Assembly: GCA_017861215.1 (NCBI GenBank)
Contig: JAGFXN010000050.1
Coordinates: 1 to 8,704, forward strand
DNA: 8,704 bases
Source of the DNA: Deltaproteobacteria bacterium
Lineage (GTDB): Bacteria > Desulfobacterota > Desulfuromonadia > Geobacterales > DSM-12255
Reading direction: 5' to 3'
Shown: positions 4,190 through 8,704 of the stretch, piece by piece
Layout: every line of letters starts with the position of its first letter
Position numbering within the stretch: position 1 is the first letter of the stretch
Made by a program: the position numbers and the translations under genes
The notes under the pieces: model-generated
What the model was told of the DNA's origin: nothing
Databases searched by the model: none
What the model saw: only the letters and a program-made list of their open reading frames with translations

Positions 4190-6283
4190 TCATTTCATAC
4201 CGTAGAGCCGTTGATAGAGAGAGGCAGTAGCAAGCACCTTTTTTACGTACTCCCTGGTTTCGCCGAAGGGGATGCTCTCGATAAAATCTTCATCCGGGAG
4301 GCCGGCATAGGTCTTCAGCCAGCGATTGACATTGTGTGCGCCGGCATTGTAGGAAGCGATGACGGCAATCCGGTTGCCGTTATATTTGTCAAGCAGTTCG
4401 CGGAGATGTTTTGAGCCGAGCCTGATGTTCAGTTCCGGGTCGTAGAGCCGTACCGGGTCGATCTTTTTGGCGTGCATGACCATGGCCGCAGTATCCGGCA
4501 TCAGTTGCATCAAGCCGCGTGCGCCGACCGGGGATTTTGCCGACGGGATAAAAGCACTCTCGGCACGCATGACGGCATAGGCAAGACTCGGCTCGATGCC
4601 GGCCTGTTCCGCATACTTGACGATGAATTCCCGGTAAGCCTGCGGATAGAGCAGCGACCAGGCACTTTTGTCATCCGGCGACTGCTTCTGGAGCGTCTGG
4701 GTATAAATGTTCATGGCGCCGTTGTAATTGCCGAGCTCCAGGTAAAGCCGGGCCAGTGCAGCGTCATCCTTGTTCTTGCCAAGTTTCTTTCTGCCGGCGG
4801 CAAGTTCAATGGCGGCGTCATCAAGCATTCCGAGTGCAATGAGCGCCTTGACCCGCTCGTAGGCGTCAGGCAGCGGTAGACTCTCTGCAAAATCCGCTGT
4901 CAGCCGGGGCAGGGTCTCTGCTGCAGCTGCGCTACTCTTGCTCCTGAGCTGTAGAGCATAAAAACCGAAAGGAAACTCTTTCTGCAGGGCGGCATGGCTT
5001 TCCGCGGCCCCGATCAATTCTCCGGCGGCAGTCAGCGAGCGCCCCTGCCAGTAGAGAGCTCTTTCCCGGTAATCATCGCTGCTGAGCAGTTTTTTGAACT
5101 GTTCGGCAGCAGCCGGGAATCTACCGGCAAGATAGTTTCCCCAGCCGCTCTCCCAGATTACCCTCTGTTTCAGGGATGTTTTCGGGTACCTCTCCAGCAG
5201 ATTGCCGAGCAGTTCAACTGCTTCAGCCGGTCTGTTCTGGAATTTTCTGATGAAGGCGGCATCAAGCAGGGCATCGTCGGCTTCGGCACAATCCGGGAAA
5301 ACGATCGCAATCCGGCAGTAGGCGAGGAAGGCTTCTTCATCCCGACCGCTTTTCTCAATGGCGCGTGCCATAAGCCAGGATGCCTCTGATCTGATTTCAA
5401 TTTTTGCTGCCGACGCCGCCAGCTCTTTGAGGCTCTGTTCCGCCTCATTATAGCGGCGCGCTTTCAGCAGGGTCTGGCCGATCTTCAGCAGCAGGCGGTC
5501 GCTGAAATCCTTCTTCTCCGCTGTTAACGTGATGGCGCGGAGTGTTTTCAGCGCTGCATCGTAACTGCGCAGGTCATAGAGGGTGCTGCCCCGCTTGTAC
5601 AGTTCCTGGGGTGTGTAGGCAGGGACGTCTGTGCCGGCGGCGGCAAGCCGCTGCAGATCATGTTCCGCTTTGCCCGCTTCGGCAGAGGCAGGGGAGTTGA
5701 GCCAGAGTGACCGGAGGATTTTCACGGCTCCCGGCAGATCGCCGCTCTGCTCACGACAGAGAGCACTCCGGTACGCAGCGTGCAGCGCATCGCCGCCCGC
5801 GGCATACCTGGCGATGAATTTCTGATAGAGGCTGTCTGCTTCCGCATAGCTAGCGCTGCTAAAGAGAATATCAGCCTGCTGCTGCAGAGACCTTCTGGCA
5901 AGGGGGGATTCCGGGTATTCCTTGAGCAGGGTTTTCAGGGGCTGCAGCGCTTCCAGCGGCCTGCTCCCCTGCAGCAGTGCCTTTGCCTGGTAGTGCAGGG
6001 CATAATCAGCCAGCAGCGGGTATTTCGCGGCGGCCTTGCCAAGGAGAGCGGCCGCTGCGTCGCTGCGTCCTCCCTTGAGCGCCGCTATCCCCAGGAGCAG
6101 GTCGCGCTGACCGTTTTCCGGAGCTTGCGCCGCAAGCTGCGCCGCCGAGGAATAGTTGTTCATTCTTAGCTGTTCTGCGGCAGCAGAGAGAGGATTGCTG
6201 CTTTTGGTGCGGAGTTCGTCTCCGGCAGCGGGAAGCGAGAGCAGCAGCAGAGTGCAGATGGCAGCAGCGGAACGGAGACGCAT
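4190..6283 (-). CDS. slt: Soluble lytic murein transglycosylase (Slt70-like)
   Basis: This periplasmic enzyme cleaves the MurNAc-GlcNAc bond of peptidoglycan, leaving 1,6-anhydro-MurNAc ends, in wall turnover and remodelling. It has 697 residues, similar to or slightly longer than E. coli Slt70. It has a Sec signal (MRLRSAAAICTLLLLSLPAA, about 1-21), then a long alpha-superhelix of TPR-like repeats (about 30-540; for example AEQLRMNNYSSAAQLA, RRYNEAEQSLKEL, LYLELGNYNGAMNIY) forming the ring, then the lysozyme-like SLT domain (about 550-697). Catalytic E575 lies in AYAVMRAESAF; next come GARGLMQLMPDTA (587-599), ASYNAGAHNVNRW (643-655) and PFGETREYVKKV (672-683), all diagnostic of the family. 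The start at 6283 has AAGGAG five bases upstream. It is transcribed alone, divergently from rnr. Confidence 0.96.
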   Translation of the reverse strand: MRLRSAAAICTLLLLSLPAAGDELRTKSSNPLSAAAEQLRMNNYSSAAQLAAQAPENGQRDLLLGIAALKGGRSDAAAALLGKAAAKYPLLADYALHYQAKALLQGSRPLEALQPLKTLLKEYPESPLARRSLQQQADILFSSASYAEADSLYQKFIARYAAGGDALHAAYRSALCREQSGDLPGAVKILRSLWLNSPASAEAGKAEHDLQRLAAAGTDVPAYTPQELYKRGSTLYDLRSYDAALKTLRAITLTAEKKDFSDRLLLKIGQTLLKARRYNEAEQSLKELAASAAKIEIRSEASWLMARAIEKSGRDEEAFLAYCRIAIVFPDCAEADDALLDAAFIRKFQNRPAEAVELLGNLLERYPKTSLKQRVIWESGWGNYLAGRFPAAAEQFKKLLSSDDYRERALYWQGRSLTAAGELIGAAESHAALQKEFPFGFYALQLRSKSSAAAAETLPRLTADFAESLPLPDAYERVKALIALGMLDDAAIELAAGRKKLGKNKDDAALARLYLELGNYNGAMNIYTQTLQKQSPDDKSAWSLLYPQAYREFIVKYAEQAGIEPSLAYAVMRAESAFIPSAKSPVGARGLMQLMPDTAAMVMHAKKIDPVRLYDPELNIRLGSKHLRELLDKYNGNRIAVIASYNAGAHNVNRWLKTYAGLPDEDFIESIPFGETREYVKKVLATASLYQRLYGMK

Positions 6284-6313
6284 TGAAACTCCTTGGGGAA
6301 CTGGTAAAATACA

Positions 6314-6343
6314 ATAGTAGCCTGACGAAGCTCTCTATGGCAA
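6314..6343 (-). promoter_or_regulatory. Probable slt promoter
   Basis: On the minus strand, TTGCCA (6343-6338, five of six consensus) and TACTAT (6319-6314, four of six) are 18 bases apart. The start would be near 6307, giving a short leader of about 24 bases that contains the AAGGAG ribosome site. Confidence 0.45.
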
Positions 6344-6350
6344 AAGGAAT

Positions 6351-6379
6351 TTGACATTAGCAGTGAAAGAGGCGAAATT
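6351..6379 (+). promoter_or_regulatory. Possible rnr promoter
   Basis: A perfect -35 box TTGACA (6351-6356) is followed 17 bases later by a weak -10, GAAATT (6374-6379, three of six). It stands back to back with the slt promoter in the 144-base divergent gap. If used, the start would be near 6386. The weak -10 makes this tentative. Confidence 0.35.
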
Positions 6380-6383
6380 GCGC

Positions 6384-6416
6384 TCCTGTCCGGCATTTTC
6401 TCCAGACAGGATTTTT
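6384..6416 (+). promoter_or_regulatory. Terminator-like hairpin in the rnr leader
   Basis: TCCTGTC (6384-6390) pairs with GACAGGA (6405-6411), with two further G-C pairs inside after one mismatch, and a run of five T (6412-6416) follows at once. The rnr ribosome site (AGGGA, 6418-6422) and ATG (6428) come straight after. No plus-strand gene lies upstream, so this is not the end of another transcript in the window. It fits an attenuator or a 5'-end hairpin controlling rnr. Confidence 0.4.
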
Positions 6417-6427
6417 CAGGGAATAAT

Positions 6428-8581
6428 ATGGCCTTCAAAAAACGGCAGCAGTCGCGCGGTAAACAGCAACAGCATGTACGGAGTATCCCCGGCACACTCT
6501 CGGTGCATCGGGACGGTTTCGGTTTTGTCGCCCCTGATGGCGGTGGCGATGATGTCTTTGTTCCCGCCCGCTATCTGCGGGAAAACATTCACGGCGACAA
6601 GGTTGATGTTGAAATTGTCAGTGCCGGCAGGGGCGGGAAGAGGGAAGGGCGGATCGCCGCAACCAGGGAGCGTGCTGTCAAACGCATCGTCGGCATTTTC
6701 CGGCTGCGCAGCAGCGGATCGCTGGTGCAGCCGGATGATGACCGGCTCCCCTGGCTCGTCATTCCTCAAGCTGCCGGCGGCGGGGCGCGGGAGGGCGAAG
6801 TAGTCGTGGCGGAGATTGTTTCCTATCCTGCTGACCGCCATCCGCCCACCGGCAGGATTGTCGAAGTGCTCGGCTCTCCTGATGACCCTGAAGTAGAGCT
6901 GTTGACGGTCATCAGGAAATTCGAGCTGCCGAACCAGTTCCCTGACAAGGTCCTGCACTGTGCCGACGGGGTCCCCCAGGAGGTTACCGCAGCCGATCTG
7001 CAAGGTCGCAACGACCTGCGCGGCCTGACAACCGTGACCATTGACGGCGAGTCGGCGCGGGATTTTGACGATGCCGTCTCCATAAAGCGCGAAGGGGACA
7101 ACTTCCGCCTTTGGGTATCAATCGCCGATGTCGCCCACTATGTTCCTCCCGGTTCGCCCCTCGACAAGGAGGCCTATCTGCGCGGGACATCGGTCTATTT
7201 CCCGGAGCGCTGCATTCCGATGCTGCCGGAAAAGCTCTCCAACGGCATCTGCTCACTCAATCCGCAGGTGGACAGGCTTACCCTGACCGCCGAGATGCTG
7301 TTTAACGGCTCCGGCGAGATCCTTGCCGCAACCTTCTACCCGAGTGTCATTAAAAGTTGCGCCCGGCTCACCTATACGCTGGTCAGCCGCATTGTCGAGC
7401 ATGATGACCAGGAGGCAAAAACGGAGCACGCCGCTCTTGTCGCCGATCTGCTGCTGATGAAGCAGCTGGCGCTGGCGTTGGCGGCAATGCGCCGGGCACG
7501 GGGGAGCATCGATTTCGACCTGCCGGAGGCGGAGATAATTCTCGGCCTCAGCGGCGCACCGGAGGCGATTCTCCGCGCCGAGCGCAACCTGGCGCATAAA
7601 ATCATCGAATCTTTCATGCTGGCGGCCAACGAAGCGGTCGCCACCTATCTGACGGAGTCGGCGCCGGCTACCCTCTACCGGATACACGAACTCCCGGATC
7701 AGGAGAAACTGGCCGCCATCGGTCTCTTTTTCAGCCAGCTCGGCTATGGGGAGCTGCCCGGTGATAACACCGTGAAACCGCGCGATCTTCAGGCACTGCT
7801 TGCCCATGCCGAGGGACAGCCTGAAGAGCGGCTGATTAACCGGATGCTGCTGCGCAGCATGAAGCAGGCGCGCTATGCAGCTGAAAACCTCGGCCATTTC
7901 GGGCTGGCAGCGCCATGCTACACGCACTTCACTTCGCCGATCCGGCGTTATCCCGATCTTGTCGTGCACCGCATTCTCTCCTGGTTCTTGATGCAGAATG
8001 CTGCAGCAGGGCGGGGCAAACGGAGCGGCGTACCTTTCCCCGGCTATCCGGGGCTGCTGGCGGAGATCGGCGAGCATACCAGCAAGCGCGAACGGGTTGC
8101 CATGGAGGCGGAACGGGACATCGTCGAACTGAAGAAGGTACAGTTCATGGCCGGCAAGGTGGGCGAGGAGTTTTCCGGTTTTGTCAACGGTGTCTCCCAG
8201 TTCGGTTTCTTTGTGGAACTTGATGAACTGTTTGTTGAAGGTCTGGTGCATATCTCCACGCTGCCGCAGGATTTTTACCAATTCATTGAAAATGAGCAGA
8301 CCCTTGTCGGCGAGAAGACCAAGGTTCGCTACCGGATCGGTGATCCGGTCCGGGTCAGGGTTGCTGCTGTCAGCAAAGAGCGGCGGCAGATCGATTTTGT
8401 CCTGGCAGGGGAGGCAGCTGCAGCGGCGACGACAACCGAGGAGTACCCCCGCCGTGCGGTCAAGGGGAAGAGGCCGCAAGGGTGGCAGGGAGCGAAGCCT
8501 GCGGCGCCGGGCAGCAGAGGCGCTGCCGGCAGAAGGGACGGAGCAAAAAAAGGCGGCGGCAGGGGGCGACGCGGCCGCTGA
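6428..8581 (+). CDS. rnr: Ribonuclease R
   Basis: This processive 3'-5' exoribonuclease of the RNase II/RNB family degrades structured RNA, rRNA fragments and mRNA, and acts with trans-translation. It has 717 residues; E. coli RNase R (813) is longer because of N- and C-terminal extensions. Order of domains: cold-shock OB folds (about 18-75, PGTLSVHRDGFGFVAPD, and 80-150), the RNB catalytic domain (about 190-520) and S1 (about 578-660; EFSGFVNGVSQFGFFVELDE). The active site IDGESARDFDDAV holds D206, D212, D214 and D215, matching the metal-binding aspartates of the family. HFTSPIRRYPDLVVHR (500-515) is the other hallmark. The tail 661-717 is basic and low-complexity, as in RNase R rather than RNase II, and probably binds RNA. 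The start at 6428 has AGGGA five bases upstream. It stands alone, divergent from slt. Confidence 0.96.
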   Translation: MAFKKRQQSRGKQQQHVRSIPGTLSVHRDGFGFVAPDGGGDDVFVPARYLRENIHGDKVDVEIVSAGRGGKREGRIAATRERAVKRIVGIFRLRSSGSLVQPDDDRLPWLVIPQAAGGGAREGEVVVAEIVSYPADRHPPTGRIVEVLGSPDDPEVELLTVIRKFELPNQFPDKVLHCADGVPQEVTAADLQGRNDLRGLTTVTIDGESARDFDDAVSIKREGDNFRLWVSIADVAHYVPPGSPLDKEAYLRGTSVYFPERCIPMLPEKLSNGICSLNPQVDRLTLTAEMLFNGSGEILAATFYPSVIKSCARLTYTLVSRIVEHDDQEAKTEHAALVADLLLMKQLALALAAMRRARGSIDFDLPEAEIILGLSGAPEAILRAERNLAHKIIESFMLAANEAVATYLTESAPATLYRIHELPDQEKLAAIGLFFSQLGYGELPGDNTVKPRDLQALLAHAEGQPEERLINRMLLRSMKQARYAAENLGHFGLAAPCYTHFTSPIRRYPDLVVHRILSWFLMQNAAAGRGKRSGVPFPGYPGLLAEIGEHTSKRERVAMEAERDIVELKKVQFMAGKVGEEFSGFVNGVSQFGFFVELDELFVEGLVHISTLPQDFYQFIENEQTLVGEKTKVRYRIGDPVRVRVAAVSKERRQIDFVLAGEAAAAATTTEEYPRRAVKGKRPQGWQGAKPAAPGSRGAAGRRDGAKKGGGRGRRGR

Positions 8582-8675
8582 TATTTTTGCCGATGACACC
8601 CATGGCAGTTGAAAAAAATCTTGCTTCTTAGCTCTTTTCCGTGTTAAATACGAAATACAATCAATGTTCACTACT

Positions 8676-8704
8676 AAAAAGTGAGCTCTCCAGCTCGCTT
8701 TTTT
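8676..8704 (+). terminator. Intrinsic terminator after rnr
   Basis: GTGAGCT (8681-8687) and AGCTCGC (8692-8698) form a 7-bp stem with one G-T pair and a CTCC loop. It is extended by AAAAA (8676-8680) against the six T that end the window, so it could work in both directions. It lies about 95 bases past the rnr stop. The interval 8582-8675 is AT-rich and holds no gene I can support. Confidence 0.85.

Noticed and set aside
7253..8671. 472-residue open frame on the minus strand, antisense to rnr
   Set aside because: It lies almost wholly inside rnr, whose catalytic and S1 motifs are intact. The antisense product has no recognisable domain, is rich in Arg/Ala/Gln, and has no clear ribosome site. 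Long antisense frames are common in GC-rich genes.
1..8704. Defence, mobile or CRISPR-like system
   Set aside because: No transposase, integrase, nuclease-toxin pair, phage gene, direct-repeat array or tRNA-linked attachment site could be found; all substantial genes are household or envelope functions.

Overview
The window looks like ordinary chromosome from a GC-rich Gram-negative bacterium, most likely a deltaproteobacterium of the Geobacter/Desulfuromonadales type. That placement is an inference. It rests on the Sec signals, the lipobox, the TolC-type outer-membrane channel, the Slt70-like lytic transglycosylase, an RNase R without a long N-terminal extension, and general protein style. 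Nothing in the window fixes the taxon, and there is no rRNA, tRNA, CRISPR array, insertion sequence or phage gene.

Layout. Six main genes read leftward (minus strand), one reads rightward. From right to left on the minus strand: slt (4190-6283), a periplasmic muramidase; a marR-tolC pair (3615-4028 and 2323-3603) behind a promoter with both consensus hexamers; a two-gene envelope operon made of a Gly/His/Tyr/Pro-rich exported protein (1644-2090) and a glycine-zipper lipoprotein (1113-1640); an uncertain small ORF (950-1120); and a MATE efflux transporter that runs off the left edge (1-966). On the plus strand, rnr (6428-8581) is divergent from slt and ends before an intrinsic terminator at the right edge (8676-8704).

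How the genes fit together. Most of the minus-strand genes concern the envelope or export: outer-membrane efflux duct, multidrug transporter, lipoprotein, secreted low-complexity protein, peptidoglycan lytic enzyme. MarR probably controls itself and tolC, because a near-perfect 17-bp dyad fills the promoter spacer. The usual EmrA/EmrB or RND partners of TolC are absent from the window, so the channel is either an orphan or serves pumps encoded elsewhere. MATE pumps are not known to need TolC. RNase R is a housekeeping 3'-5' exoribonuclease.

No clearly new multi-gene system is present. The items most worth a second look are regulatory or repeat structures: the marR dyad; a 7-bp dyad upstream of a perfect -10 box before the Gly-rich gene; a 55-bp inverted heptad repeat between slt and marR; a terminator-like hairpin just upstream of the rnr start codon; and the paired Gly-rich and glycine-zipper envelope proteins.
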